NCBI GenBank assembly: GCA_902781945.1
Contig: CACZLE010000017.1
Coordinates: 1 to 47,714 of the forward strand
From: an uncultured Eubacteriales bacterium
GTDB taxonomy: Bacteria > Bacillota > Clostridia > Christensenellales > Aristaeellaceae
Length of the DNA: 47,714 bases
Direction: 5' to 3'
This document shows, in pieces, positions 1 to 8,373 of the stretch. The position numbers were made by a program, and so were the translations under genes. The notes beneath the pieces were generated by a model that worked only from the letters and a program-made list of their open reading frames with translations, was not told the origin of the DNA and did no database searches. Within the stretch, counting starts at the first letter, position 1. Each line of letters opens with the position of its first letter.

Positions 1-25
1 GCGGAAATTGCCTGAAAGTGTATCC

Positions 26-128
26 AAGCCGATTCGCCCGCTGGAGTCCAGAGGTCGAAGACCTTTGGCGCAGAGCTCGAGGCCGCGGAGGCCTCGAACG
101 TCCCCTTCTCCCCTTCAAATTTCTGTTT
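26..128. repeat. Hairpin-rich interspersed repeat, copy A (partial, runs off the window start)
   Basis: This stretch matches 12423-12513 (copy C). It opens with AAGCCG-TTCG-CCGCTG, followed by two hairpins. Hairpin 1 has arms 48-56 and 60-68 around a GAA loop; hairpin 2 has arms 77-84 and 90-97 around a GCGGA loop. The loops are the same in copy C but the stems differ in sequence and still pair, so base pairing rather than sequence is kept. The right edge (110-128) is the reverse complement of the left edge of copy C. The repeat lies just 3' of the nitroreductase gene. Confidence 0.7.
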
Positions 129-656
129 TCACCTTTCAAACCCGTTGAACCACGCCCGTTCCTCAAACGCCTTCTTCCTGGGAGGCTTGGGATCCTCCTC
201 CGCCACGCCCACGGGCAGGAAGCACACCAGTTCATAGCCCTCCGGCACGCCCAGGATGCGGGCCATCTGGTCGCCGATGCGGTCATCGTCGGTGATATGG
301 CCCTCATACCAGCAGCTTTGATAGCCCAGGGCCACGATGGCCAGCAGCATGTTCTGGATGGCGGCGGCGTAATCCTGGGTGGCGAAGCAGCGGTCCCGGT
401 AGGCGACGACACGCCGGGTCAGCACGCAGATCATGGCCGGGGCGGTCTCGCCCACGGGCGGCTGGATGACGGCGCGCAGCCTTTGCAGCAGGGCCGGGTC
501 GTCCACGGCGATGAGGCTGACGGTCTGCTTGTTGCAGCCCGATGGCGCGGCCAGTCCGGCCTCCAGAATGCGCCGCAGATCCTCCCGGGGAACAGGCGTA
601 TCCTTGTATTTGCCGCGGTAGCTGCGGCGCTCAAAAATGGCTTGCAGAGTATCCAT
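129..656 (-). CDS. Nitroreductase-family protein
   Basis: A 175-residue flavoprotein of the nitroreductase fold, which normally binds FMN and uses NAD(P)H to reduce nitro compounds, quinones or related acceptors in the cytoplasm. The N-terminus (DTLQAIFERRSYRGKYKD) carries the typical 'RRSxRxY' FMN-phosphate motif, followed by 'AAPSGCNKQ', the usual second flavin contact. 'AIQNMLLAIVALGYQSCW' and the C-terminal 'LPVGVAEE' also fit the family. I chose the ATG at 656 because GGAGGTGA lies 5 bases upstream; a longer frame to 689 has no ribosome site of its own. The physiological substrate cannot be deduced. It ends next to repeat copy A. Confidence 0.85.
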   Translation of the reverse strand: MDTLQAIFERRSYRGKYKDTPVPREDLRRILEAGLAAPSGCNKQTVSLIAVDDPALLQRLRAVIQPPVGETAPAMICVLTRRVVAYRDRCFATQDYAAAIQNMLLAIVALGYQSCWYEGHITDDDRIGDQMARILGVPEGYELVCFLPVGVAEEDPKPPRKKAFEERAWFNGFER

Positions 657-731
657 GATCGTCACCTCCATGCGCCCAGCATAACACAAAAACCCCCTGC
701 CATCAAGGCAGAGGGCTGTGGAAGCGGGAAA

Positions 732-1133
732 TTATTTGCCCAGCAGCTCATGCACGCGCTTGATCTGTTCTTCGGTCAGATCCAGGTTGTCGCTGTTGGC
801 GCTGCCGGTGCTGCTGTCCTCGATGAGGATCAGCTTGGTGTCGTGCTCGGTGACGGTGTTGTGCCACAGGGTGCGGGGGATGTTGTACACGTGCAGGGGC
901 TCCATCTCCACCGCGCCGATCTCCAGGCCCTTTTCGGTCTCGTTGCCGTACAGCAGGGTGCAATGGCCCTTGATCAGCACGAACAGCTCGTCGGTCTCGT
1001 TGTGGCGCTCCAGGCAGTTGATGTTGGCGATGTCGTTCATGGGCTTCCAATTCTTGACGCCCACCATCCACTTTTCGTTCTCGAAAACGCGGGTCATGCC
1101 CTCGCCTTCAAAACCATATTTCAAGATTTCCAT
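732..1133 (-). CDS. Small cupin-like protein
   Basis: A 133-residue single-domain beta-barrel protein. The central run 'ERHNETDELFVLIKGHCTLL' looks like a cupin motif 1, with His and Glu as candidate metal ligands, and 'HVYNIPRTLWHNTVTE' looks like motif 2. It lies 18 bases downstream of the transketolase remnant and was probably co-transcribed with it. No substrate can be named; small cupins include isomerases, sugar-binding sensors and storage-type domains. No signal peptide or membrane segment is visible, so it is probably cytoplasmic. Confidence 0.7.
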   Translation of the reverse strand: MEILKYGFEGEGMTRVFENEKWMVGVKNWKPMNDIANINCLERHNETDELFVLIKGHCTLLYGNETEKGLEIGAVEMEPLHVYNIPRTLWHNTVTEHDTKLILIEDSSTGSANSDNLDLTEEQIKRVHELLGK

Positions 1134-1151
1134 TGGAGACGGCTTCCTTTC

Positions 1152-1970
1152 TTATTTGCGGGCGATGACGCGCTCGCAGGCTTCGATGATGGCCTTGTCG
1201 GTGAGGCCGTAGGCTTCAAACAGGACGGGAGGCTTGCCGCTCTGGCCGAAACGATCCTTGATGCCCACGCGCTCGAAGGGCACGTTCTGCTTGTCGGCCA
1301 GCACTTCGGCCACGGCGGAGCCCAGACCGCCGATGATGCTGTGCTCCTCCGCGGTGACCACGGCGCCGCAGTCCTTGGCGGCGGCCAGCACGGCAGCCTC
1401 GTCCAGGGGCTTGATGGTGTGCATGTCGATCACGCGGGCGCTGATGCCCTTTTCGGCCAGGGCCTGGGCGGCCAGGACGGCCTGGGGAACCATGATGCCG
1501 CAGGCGATGATGGCCACGTCCTTGCCGTCGCGCAGCTGGTTGGCCTTGCCGATTTCAAAGGGCGTGCTCTCCTCGGTGCAGATGTCGGTGGGCAGACGGC
1601 CGGTGCGGATGTACACGGGGCCCTGGTACTTGGCCGCGGCGAACACGGCCTTTTCCATCTCGATGGCGTCGGCGGGAACCAGCACGGTCATGTTGGGCAG
1701 GGTGCGCATCAGGCTGATATCCTCCACGGCCTGGTGGCTGCCGCCGTCCTCGCCGCAGCTGGGACCGGCATGGGAGCAGCCGATCTTCACGTTGGCCTTG
1801 GAGTAGCAGATGGAATTGCGGATCTGCTCAAAGGCGCGGCCCGCGCCGAACACCGCGAAGGTGCTGGCAAACACAGTGTAGCCGCACTGGGCCAGGGCAG
1901 CGGCGGAGGTCATCATGTTGCCCTCGGCGATGCCGAAATTGTAGAAACGGTCAGGATATACTTTTGCAAT
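1152..1970 (-). pseudogene. Transketolase C-terminal subunit, 5'-truncated
   Basis: The reading frame encodes the pyrimidine-binding and C-terminal domains of a split transketolase (pentose phosphate pathway; two-carbon ketol transfer with thiamine diphosphate). The thiamine motif 'YPDRFYNFGIAEGNMM', with its catalytic Glu, is intact but lies upstream of the first usable ATG (1916). Homology stops around 1965-1980, so about 50 N-terminal residues are missing and no start codon with a ribosome site precedes the motif. The partner N-terminal subunit, normally just upstream, is absent. A repeat remnant (1998-2039) sits at the break, followed by the divergent DUF4317 gene. A 254-residue protein from 1916 could be made but would lack the catalytic Glu. 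I regard it as a remnant. Confidence 0.7.
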
Positions 1971-1997
1971 GAATGGATCGATTAATGACGGTCTGGC

Positions 1998-2039
1998 GGG
2001 AAAGGGGATACGCTCTTTCCGGTATACGCCCCTCTTTCC
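1998..2039. repeat. Small palindromic remnant of the GGGGTACGC repeat family (copy B)
   Basis: GGGAAAGGGGATACGC faces its near-inverse GTATACGCCCCTCTTTCC across an 8-base centre. The same GGGG(A)TACGC end motif starts copy C (12196) and both ends of the 42104-42616 element. It sits exactly where the transketolase gene is broken. Confidence 0.5.
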
Positions 2040-2050
2040 TTTCCGTTGGA

Positions 2051-2063
2051 TTTGTGGTACAAT
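2051..2063 (+). promoter_or_regulatory. Extended -10 promoter for the DUF4317 gene
   Basis: TGG-TACAAT (-10 at 2058-2063 with an upstream TG) lies 45 bases before the ATG at 2109. No good -35 is visible, which is common for extended -10 promoters. Confidence 0.5.
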
Positions 2064-2108
2064 TATCCTGCGGTTTTATCCGCAAATATGATGAAACGGA
2101 CAAAATAC

Positions 2109-3245
2109 ATGAACAGCCGAGATGTGAGCGAGATCCGCCGTCGCCTGACGCCGGACAATAACAACCTGACCAGTATCCGCGGCTGCTACGTCAGCAGCAA
2201 AAAGGAGATCGTGTCCCTGTTCCGCCTGCCGCCGGTATCCCTGCCGCCGGAGGAATGCGAAAAATATCTTTCCCTGTTTAAAAAGGTGCTTTCCGGCGTG
2301 CCGGACAAAAACCTGGTGAATATCGCCTTTGCCAACGAGGCCGTGGGCGTCAGCGACGAGCACAAGCTGCTCACCGCCCTCAAGGACAGCGCCCTGGAGG
2401 ACGACGACCTGGCCCAGGTGTTTTTCCAGCGGGTCATCGACGGATTGCAGACCGAGGACGCCTGCCTGATCCTTTTGGCCCACGACGCCTATGATATTCC
2501 CTTCCGCAACAAGAACGGCGAGCGCGAGGACGAGATCAGCAGCGAGATGTTCCGCTATATCCTGTGCGCCGTGTGCCCGGTGAAGCTGAGCAAGGCCGCC
2601 CTGGCCTACAGCGCGGGGGACAATCTGTTCCACCCCGAGGAGCCCAACTGGATCGTGGGAGCACCCGAATGGGGCTTCATGTTCCCGGCCTTTGAGGAGC
2701 GGGCGGCCAATATCTACAGCGCCCTGTGCTACACCAAGGATATCGCCGAAAGCCACGAAGGCTTCGTCAGCGCGGTGTTCGGCTCCACCCCGCCCATGCC
2801 CGCCGCAGAGCAGAAGGAGGCCTTCAAGGAGATTTTGCAGGACACCCTGGCGGAGGAATGCAGCCTGGAGGTGGTGCAGAGCGTGCACGATCACCTGTGC
2901 GAGCAGATCGCCGAGCAGAAGCACGACAAGGAAGCACCGCCGGTCAAGGTCTCCGCCCCTGCGATCCGCCAGGCCCTGGAGGTCTGCGGCGTGCCGGAGG
3001 AAAAGGTGGCGGCCTTCGAGCAGCGCTACCAGGAGCAGTTTGGCGGCGGCATGGACGTCAGCGCCGTCAACGTGGTGGATACAAGGCAATTTGAGGTGCG
3101 TACCCCCAACGTTGTCATCAAGGTGGACCCCGAGCACAGCGACCTGGTGGAGACCCGGGTGATCAACGGCAGCAAATATATCCTGATCCGCGCCGACGAG
3201 GGTGTGGAGGTCAACGGCGTCAACGTCAGCATCATGCCGATGTAA
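2109..3245 (+). CDS. DUF4317 family protein
   Basis: A 378-residue soluble protein of the DUF4317 family, widespread in Clostridia and without a known function. The N-terminus 'MNSRDVSEIRRRLTPDNNN' followed by 'RGCYVSSKKE' is the family hallmark, and this fixes the start at 2109 rather than at upstream ATGs near 2088 or 2046. No signal peptide, transmembrane segment or catalytic motif is evident. The C-terminus ends in a small beta-rich part ('KYILIRADEGVEVNGVNV'). It is followed 12 bases later by the alpha-galactosidase gene behind its own AAGGAGG, so the two may be co-transcribed, but the pairing suggests no shared job. Confidence 0.85.
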   Translation: MNSRDVSEIRRRLTPDNNNLTSIRGCYVSSKKEIVSLFRLPPVSLPPEECEKYLSLFKKVLSGVPDKNLVNIAFANEAVGVSDEHKLLTALKDSALEDDDLAQVFFQRVIDGLQTEDACLILLAHDAYDIPFRNKNGEREDEISSEMFRYILCAVCPVKLSKAALAYSAGDNLFHPEEPNWIVGAPEWGFMFPAFEERAANIYSALCYTKDIAESHEGFVSAVFGSTPPMPAAEQKEAFKEILQDTLAEECSLEVVQSVHDHLCEQIAEQKHDKEAPPVKVSAPAIRQALEVCGVPEEKVAAFEQRYQEQFGGGMDVSAVNVVDTRQFEVRTPNVVIKVDPEHSDLVETRVINGSKYILIRADEGVEVNGVNVSIMPM

Positions 3246-3257
3246 GGAGGAAACACG

Positions 3258-4487
3258 ATGATTGCGCAGTATCCGCCCATGGGATGGAACAGCTGGGATT
3301 GCTACGGCGCGGCGGTGACGGAAGCCACCGTCCGGGCCAATGCGGACTACATGGCCAAAAACTTGAAACAGTATGGCTGGGAATATGTGGTGGTGGATAT
3401 CCAATGGTATCAGCCCACCGCCTCAAGCCATGCCTACGAGCCCTTTTCCCGCCTGTGCATGGACGCATATGGCCGCTTGCAGCCGGCGGAAAACCGCTTC
3501 CCCAGCGCCGCGAACGGCCTGGGCTTTAAGCCCTTGGCGGATTACGTGCATTCTCTGGGACTCAAATTCGGCATCCACATCATGCGCGGCCTGCCCCGCA
3601 TGGCGGCCCATGAGCGCCTGCCCATTGCGGACAGTGATTTCCGCTGCGACCGGGCTGCCGATCCCAACTCCGTCTGCGCCTGGAACCCGGATATGTACGG
3701 CCTGAGGGCCGACCTGCCCGCCGCCCGGGCGTACTATGACAGCATTTTCCGCTTGTATGCTTCCTGGGGCGTGGACTATGTGAAGTGCGACGATATCGCC
3801 CGGGAGTATCCCCGGTGCGAAAAGGAAATCGAGATCATTTCCGCCGCCTGCCGGAATTGCGGGCGCGATATCGTGCTCAGCCTGTCGCCCGGCCCGGCGC
3901 CCCTGGAGCACGCGGAGCACCTGAAAAAGCACGCCAACCTGTGGCGGATCACGGACGATTTCTGGGACGAGTGGCGGCTGCTGGCAGCCATGTTCGAGCG
4001 GGCGGAAAAGTGGTGCGTCCACGCCGGTCCCGGCCATTGGCCGGACGCGGATATGCTGCCCGTGGGGGCCCTGCGCCAGTGCTATGAAAAGGGCGATTGG
4101 ACCCATTTCACCCAGGCCGAGCAGCGCACCATGATGACCCTGTGGTGCATGCTGCGCTCCCCGCTGATGATCGGCGGCGATCTGCCGAAAAACGATGAAT
4201 TCACCCTGAAACTGCTCACCAACCAGGCCGTGCTGGATATCGAAAAGACCTCCTGGTGCGCCCATCCCTTGTATACCACGGCGGAGGAATGCGCCTGGAT
4301 CGCGCCCCGCAGGGACGGCCAGGGCGCTTACGCGGCGGTATTCAACCTGACCGACGCTCCCCGGGAGGTAAGCCTCCAGGTGGAATATCCCTTCTCGCAG
4401 GCCATCGAACTGTGGACGGGAAAACCGTATACGGAGCTTAAAGCCTGCCTGCCCGCCCATGACGCCGCCCTGTGGAGGATCGAATAA
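3258..4487 (+). CDS. Alpha-galactosidase, glycoside hydrolase family 27
   Basis: A 409-residue GH27 enzyme expected to release terminal alpha-linked galactose (or a related sugar) with retention of configuration. It begins with the family signature 'PPMGWNSWDCYG' at residues 7-18. The strand motif 'VDYVKCDD' (172-179) supplies the nucleophile Asp178. 'WRITDDFW' (229-236) supplies the acid/base Asp (233 or 234). The C-terminal ~80 residues form the usual antiparallel beta domain. No signal peptide is visible, so it acts in the cytoplasm on imported oligosaccharides. AAGGAGG sits 8 bases before the ATG. The stop codon TAA directly abuts the ATG of the RecD2 gene, so the two are translationally coupled, though functionally unrelated. 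Confidence 0.88.
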   Translation: MIAQYPPMGWNSWDCYGAAVTEATVRANADYMAKNLKQYGWEYVVVDIQWYQPTASSHAYEPFSRLCMDAYGRLQPAENRFPSAANGLGFKPLADYVHSLGLKFGIHIMRGLPRMAAHERLPIADSDFRCDRAADPNSVCAWNPDMYGLRADLPAARAYYDSIFRLYASWGVDYVKCDDIAREYPRCEKEIEIISAACRNCGRDIVLSLSPGPAPLEHAEHLKKHANLWRITDDFWDEWRLLAAMFERAEKWCVHAGPGHWPDADMLPVGALRQCYEKGDWTHFTQAEQRTMMTLWCMLRSPLMIGGDLPKNDEFTLKLLTNQAVLDIEKTSWCAHPLYTTAEECAWIAPRRDGQGAYAAVFNLTDAPREVSLQVEYPFSQAIELWTGKPYTELKACLPAHDAALWRIE

Positions 4488-6686
4488 ATGGAGGAGCTTC
4501 GCGCGACCATCTCCGAAACCCTGTTCCGCAACGAGGAGAACGGCTACACCGTGCTGGGCTGCCGGGCGGGACGGGAAAACGTCACCGTGGTGGGCATCAT
4601 GCCCGAGGTGGCCGCCGGAGAGCAGGCGGTGTTCCAGGGGGACTGGATGACCCATCCCCAGTACGGCAAGCAGTTCAAGGCCGCCCAGTGCGAGATCCTG
4701 ACGCCCTCCACCCTGCTTGGCATCGAGCGGTATCTGGGCAGCGGCCTCATCAAAGGCATCGGTCCCGCCACCGCCCGGCTCATCGTGCAGGAATTCGGCA
4801 AAACCGCCCTGGACGTCATCAGCGAGCATCCCGAGCGCCTGACGGAGATCGCGGGCATCGGCAAAAAGCGGGCGGGGCAAATCGCCCAGAGCTTCCAGGA
4901 GCAGTACGCCACCCGGCAGGTGATGGTCTTTTTGCAGACCTACGGCGTGTCGCCCAGCCTGGCGGTGAAGATCAGCAAAGTCTACGGCAACCGCGCCCAG
5001 GAGATCATCCGCCAGAATCCCTACCGCATGGTGGAGGACATCGAGGGCGTGGGCTTCCTGACGGCTGACCGCATCGCCCTGTCCATGGGCATGGCCCCGG
5101 ACAGCCCGGAGCGCATCAGCGCGGGGCTGATCTACGCCCTGCAGGACGCCGCCGTTTCCGCTGGCCACACCTTTTTGCCCATGGAGGAGCTTTTGCAGAC
5201 CGCGGGCAGGCTTTTGCGGGTGCCTGCGGAATCCTTGCAAAATCATCTGACTTCTCTGCTGCTCAATCGCAAGCTGCGCAGCCACGTGGTGGAGGATATG
5301 GAGGCCGTGTTCCTGCCCCAGATGTGGCAGGCGGAGGCCGAGATCGCCCGCCGCCTCATGGATTTGCAGGCCGCCGCCCAGACGGTGATGGGCAGCGCCG
5401 TCACCGCCCAGATCAGAAATTTTGAAAAGGCCAACGACATCCGCTTTTCCGACACCCAGAAAAAGGCCATTTCCATGGCTGCCCAGCAGGGCCTGCTGGT
5501 GATCACCGGCGGCCCCGGCACGGGCAAAACCACCATCATCAACTGCATCCTGTCCCTGCTGGATACCGAAAGCGTGCTGCTGGCCGCCCCCACGGGCCGC
5601 GCCGCCAAGCGCATGAGCGAGGCCACGGGCAAGGAGGCCGCCACATTGCACCGCCTGCTGGAATACGGCGGCGAGGACGGCAAATTCACCCGGGATGAGG
5701 AGAATCCCCTGGATTGCACCTGCCTGATCGTGGACGAGATGAGCATGGTGGACGTGTTCCTCATGCGGGCCTTCCTGCGGGCGGTGCCCCAGGGCACCCG
5801 GCTGATCCTGGTGGGAGACGCGGATCAATTGCCCTCCGTGGGCGCGGGCAACGTGCTGGGGGATATCCTCAAAAGCGGCGCGGTGCCCTCCATCCGCCTG
5901 ACGGAGATCTTCCGCCAGGCCGAAACCAGCCTCATCGTGCGCAACGCCCATGCCATCAACCGGGGCGAAATGCCCATTCTTAATCAAAAGGGCGGCAATT
6001 TCTTCTTTGAGCGCAGGCCCCTGGCCGAGGACGCCGCCCGGTCCATCGTGGAATTGTGCAGCACCCGCCTGCCGGGGTTCCTCAAGACCTTCGAGCCCAT
6101 GCGGGATATCCAGGTGCTCTCGCCCACCAAAAAAGGGGAATGCGGCGTGCTGGTCCTGAACAACAGGCTGCAAGCCGCCCTTAATCCTCCCGCCCGGAAC
6201 AAAAACGAGCTGACCTACGGCGACAAGGTGTTCCGCGAGGGCGACAAGGTGATGCACATCAAGAACAACTACCAATTGGAATGGCAGGACGGCAAGGGCG
6301 GCGAGGGCCAGGGCGTGTTCAACGGCGATATGGGCGTCGTGCTCAGTGTGGATGCCGAGGAAAAGGAGCTGACGGTGCTCTTTGACGACGGGCGCAGTGC
6401 CGATTACGATTACGCCATGCTGGAGGAGCTGGAATTGGCCTATTGTCTGTCCGTGCACAAGAGCCAGGGCAGCGAATTCACCTGCGTGGTCATGCCCGCC
6501 GTGGGCGGCCCGCCCATGCTGCTGACCCGCAACCTGTTCTACACCGCCCTCACCCGCGCCCGGCAATTGGTGGTGCTGGTGGGCCGGGAGGACGCCGTGG
6601 CCGCCATGGTGAACAACAACCACATCGCCCGGCGCTATACCGCCCTGGCGGAGCGGCTGAGCGAGATGCCGAGGGAATACGAATGA
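4488..6686 (+). CDS. recD2: RecD-like DNA helicase RecD2
   Basis: A 732-residue superfamily 1B helicase that unwinds DNA 5'-3' in repair and replication without RecBC. The N-terminal OB-like region and helix-hairpin-helix repeats ('LIKGIGPATARLI', 'EIAGIGKKRAGQI', 'VEDIEGVGFLTADRI') distinguish RecD2 from RecBCD-type RecD. The motor starts with Walker A 'GGPGTGKTTI' near residue 340, then 'IVDEMSMVD' (Walker B), 'LVGDADQLPSVGAG' and 'SVHKSQGSEF' close to the C-terminus. It starts at the base after the upstream stop; the GGAGGAT ribosome site lies inside the alpha-galactosidase gene. Its TGA overlaps the comF start (ATGA), an arrangement that suits coupled expression of DNA-handling genes. Confidence 0.92.
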   Translation: MEELRATISETLFRNEENGYTVLGCRAGRENVTVVGIMPEVAAGEQAVFQGDWMTHPQYGKQFKAAQCEILTPSTLLGIERYLGSGLIKGIGPATARLIVQEFGKTALDVISEHPERLTEIAGIGKKRAGQIAQSFQEQYATRQVMVFLQTYGVSPSLAVKISKVYGNRAQEIIRQNPYRMVEDIEGVGFLTADRIALSMGMAPDSPERISAGLIYALQDAAVSAGHTFLPMEELLQTAGRLLRVPAESLQNHLTSLLLNRKLRSHVVEDMEAVFLPQMWQAEAEIARRLMDLQAAAQTVMGSAVTAQIRNFEKANDIRFSDTQKKAISMAAQQGLLVITGGPGTGKTTIINCILSLLDTESVLLAAPTGRAAKRMSEATGKEAATLHRLLEYGGEDGKFTRDEENPLDCTCLIVDEMSMVDVFLMRAFLRAVPQGTRLILVGDADQLPSVGAGNVLGDILKSGAVPSIRLTEIFRQAETSLIVRNAHAINRGEMPILNQKGGNFFFERRPLAEDAARSIVELCSTRLPGFLKTFEPMRDIQVLSPTKKGECGVLVLNNRLQAALNPPARNKNELTYGDKVFREGDKVMHIKNNYQLEWQDGKGGEGQGVFNGDMGVVLSVDAEEKELTVLFDDGRSADYDYAMLEELELAYCLSVHKSQGSEFTCVVMPAVGGPPMLLTRNLFYTALTRARQLVVLVGREDAVAAMVNNNHIARRYTALAERLSEMPREYE

Positions 6687-7381
6687 AGCCGGACTGGAAG
6701 GGGCTGCTGTTTCCCCGGGCGGCGGATTGCCTGGTCTGCGGCGATCCCCGCAGGGCGGAGGACAAATACTGCCTGTGTCCGGATTGCCGGGATCGTCTGC
6801 TTTCCCTGCGATTGCGGGAAAACGTGTGCCCGCGCTGCATGGGGCCCCTGGACGGCAAGGGACAATGCCGGTTCTGCCGGACGGATCGCCTGAAGCCCCT
6901 GCGGGCCGGGTATGGCGCTTTTCGCTACGCGGCGGAGGCCAAGACCCTGGTGGAGCAGCTGAAATACGGCTACGCGGACGAGGCGGCGGATGCCCTGTCC
7001 GCCATGATGGCCCAGTGCTTCCCGGCGGCGGAGTACGACGCCCTGGTGCCCGTGCCCCTCTATCGCACCCGCCAGCGGGGACGCGGGGCCAACCAGGCGG
7101 CGCTGCTTTGTGACCGCGTGGGTCCCAGGGCGGGTCTGCCGGTGCTGGACGCCCTGCGCCGGGTGCGCAATACCCAGACGCAGATCCACCTGAATCCCTC
7201 GGAGCGGCAAAAGAACGTGCGCGGGGCCTTCGCCGCAGTCGTGGACGTGCAGGGCCTGCGGCTCTTGCTGGTGGACGACGTGCGCACCACCGGCGCCACC
7301 ACCCGGGCCTGCGCCGAGGCGCTGCTGGCCGCCGGGGCCAAATACGTGGGCGTGCTCACCGCCACCATCGCGACACAATAA
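6683..7381 (+). CDS. comF: ComF-family phosphoribosyltransferase-like protein
   Basis: A 232-residue protein of the ComF/GntX family, which in naturally competent bacteria helps imported single-stranded DNA enter the recombination pathway. The N-terminus holds a four-cysteine zinc module ('CLVCGDPRRAEDKYCLCPDC'), with a second set at 'CPRCMG...CRFC'. The C-terminus carries the PRPP-binding loop 'LLLVDDVRTTGATTRAC', and 'VPVPLYRTRQRGRGANQA' is a family signature. It starts within the recD2 stop (ATGA overlap), so the two are coupled. Whether this organism is competent cannot be judged here, because no com uptake genes are in the window. Confidence 0.88.
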   Translation: MKPDWKGLLFPRAADCLVCGDPRRAEDKYCLCPDCRDRLLSLRLRENVCPRCMGPLDGKGQCRFCRTDRLKPLRAGYGAFRYAAEAKTLVEQLKYGYADEAADALSAMMAQCFPAAEYDALVPVPLYRTRQRGRGANQAALLCDRVGPRAGLPVLDALRRVRNTQTQIHLNPSERQKNVRGAFAAVVDVQGLRLLLVDDVRTTGATTRACAEALLAAGAKYVGVLTATIATQ

Positions 7382-7394
7382 AAAGGGGTTTGCC

Positions 7395-8321
7395 ATGAGC
7401 TTTTTACAGGAGATCGTAAAACAGTTTCCCATCCGCAAAAGCCGGGAGCAGAAGGACGCCTTTCTTAAGTACGCCCTGCTCCAGGCCCGGCGCATGGGAT
7501 ATCCGGCCAGAATTTCAGAGGACGCCAGGCACCGCAATTTCGTGGCGGGGGACCCGGACAAGGCGGCGGTGCTGTTCACCGCCCACTATGACACCCCGGC
7601 CAATATGGTGCTGCCCAATCTGATCATCCCGCGCAATCTGCCCCTGTATTTCGGCTATCAGCTGGGCATCGTCGCCCTGCTGTTCCTGCTGTGCGCGGCG
7701 CTGAGCTTTGGCGTGTTCACCCTGACCCAAAGCGGCCTCGTGGCGCTGATCACCTTTTTGATCGCCTATTACGCCCTGCTGCTGCTTATGATCATGGGCC
7801 CCGCCAATAAAAACAACGTCAACGACAACACCTCCGGCGTGGCCGCGGTGCTGCGGCTGATGGAAAGTCTGCCGCAGGAGGCGCGGGACCGGGCGGCCTT
7901 CGTGCTCTTTGACGATGAGGAAAAGGGCCGTCAGGGCAGCAAGGCCTTTGCCGTCCGTCATCCCGAGGTCAAAAAAGGCACGCTGATCTTTAACATGGAC
8001 TGCGTGGGGGTGGGGGACCACCTGCTGGTCATCGGCAAAAATTACGCACGGCCCCTGCCGGATTACGCCTTGCTGCAGCAGGCTTTGACTCCGGAGGACG
8101 GGATCATGCCCCACTTCTATCCCAGCACCGGCACCACCATGAATTCCGATCAGCGGGCCTTCCGCCGGGGCGTTGGCTGCGTGTTTTGCAAGCGGCGGCC
8201 CATTGTGGGCTATTACACCCCCAACATTCATACCCAGCGGGATACCGTGGCGGACGAGAAGAACATCGAATATCTGGCCCGGCATCTCACGGACTTTGTA
8301 AAAGCTTTGGCGGAAAATTGA
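7395..8321 (+). CDS. Membrane-embedded M28-family metallopeptidase
   Basis: A 308-residue protein with the two-zinc M28 aminopeptidase core. Candidate ligands are His in 'FTAHYDT', Asp in 'NVNDNTSG', the Glu pair in 'LFDDEEKG', Asp in 'IFNMDCVG' and His in 'PNIHTQRDT'. Two hydrophobic segments (roughly residues 88-110 and 115-135, 'GIVALLFLLCAALSFGVF' and 'LVALITFLIAYYALLLL') are inserted between the first and second ligand blocks, so the enzyme should be anchored as a hairpin in the membrane. The catalytic face should be cytoplasmic, as no signal peptide precedes it. AAAAGGGG precedes the start. It lies 13 bases after comF and is probably in the same transcript. The substrate is unknown. Confidence 0.8.
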   Translation: MSFLQEIVKQFPIRKSREQKDAFLKYALLQARRMGYPARISEDARHRNFVAGDPDKAAVLFTAHYDTPANMVLPNLIIPRNLPLYFGYQLGIVALLFLLCAALSFGVFTLTQSGLVALITFLIAYYALLLLMIMGPANKNNVNDNTSGVAAVLRLMESLPQEARDRAAFVLFDDEEKGRQGSKAFAVRHPEVKKGTLIFNMDCVGVGDHLLVIGKNYARPLPDYALLQQALTPEDGIMPHFYPSTGTTMNSDQRAFRRGVGCVFCKRRPIVGYYTPNIHTQRDTVADEKNIEYLARHLTDFVKALAEN

Positions 8322-8346
8322 TTTTTGACCGGCGCTGCGGTACAAT
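8318..8346 (+). promoter_or_regulatory. Sigma-A-type promoter for the secreted protein gene
   Basis: TTGATT (8318-8323), a 17-base spacer and TACAAT (8341-8346) lie 28 bases before the ATG at 8374. The -35 overlaps the end of the M28 peptidase gene. Confidence 0.55.
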
Positions 8347-8373
8347 AAAACCCCAAGAAACGGAGGTGAGCGC

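Noticed and set aside
1152..1916. Functional short transketolase starting at ATG 1916
   Set aside because: It would exclude the catalytic Glu of the thiamine motif, and no ribosome site precedes that ATG.
18..1985. 655-codon plus-strand frame over the nitroreductase, cupin and transketolase
   Set aside because: Shadow of three recognisable minus-strand genes; no domain in the translation.
3423..6623. Over 1000-codon frame on the minus strand opposite alpha-galactosidase and recD2
   Set aside because: Same antisense artefact; both plus-strand genes have intact motifs and ribosome sites.
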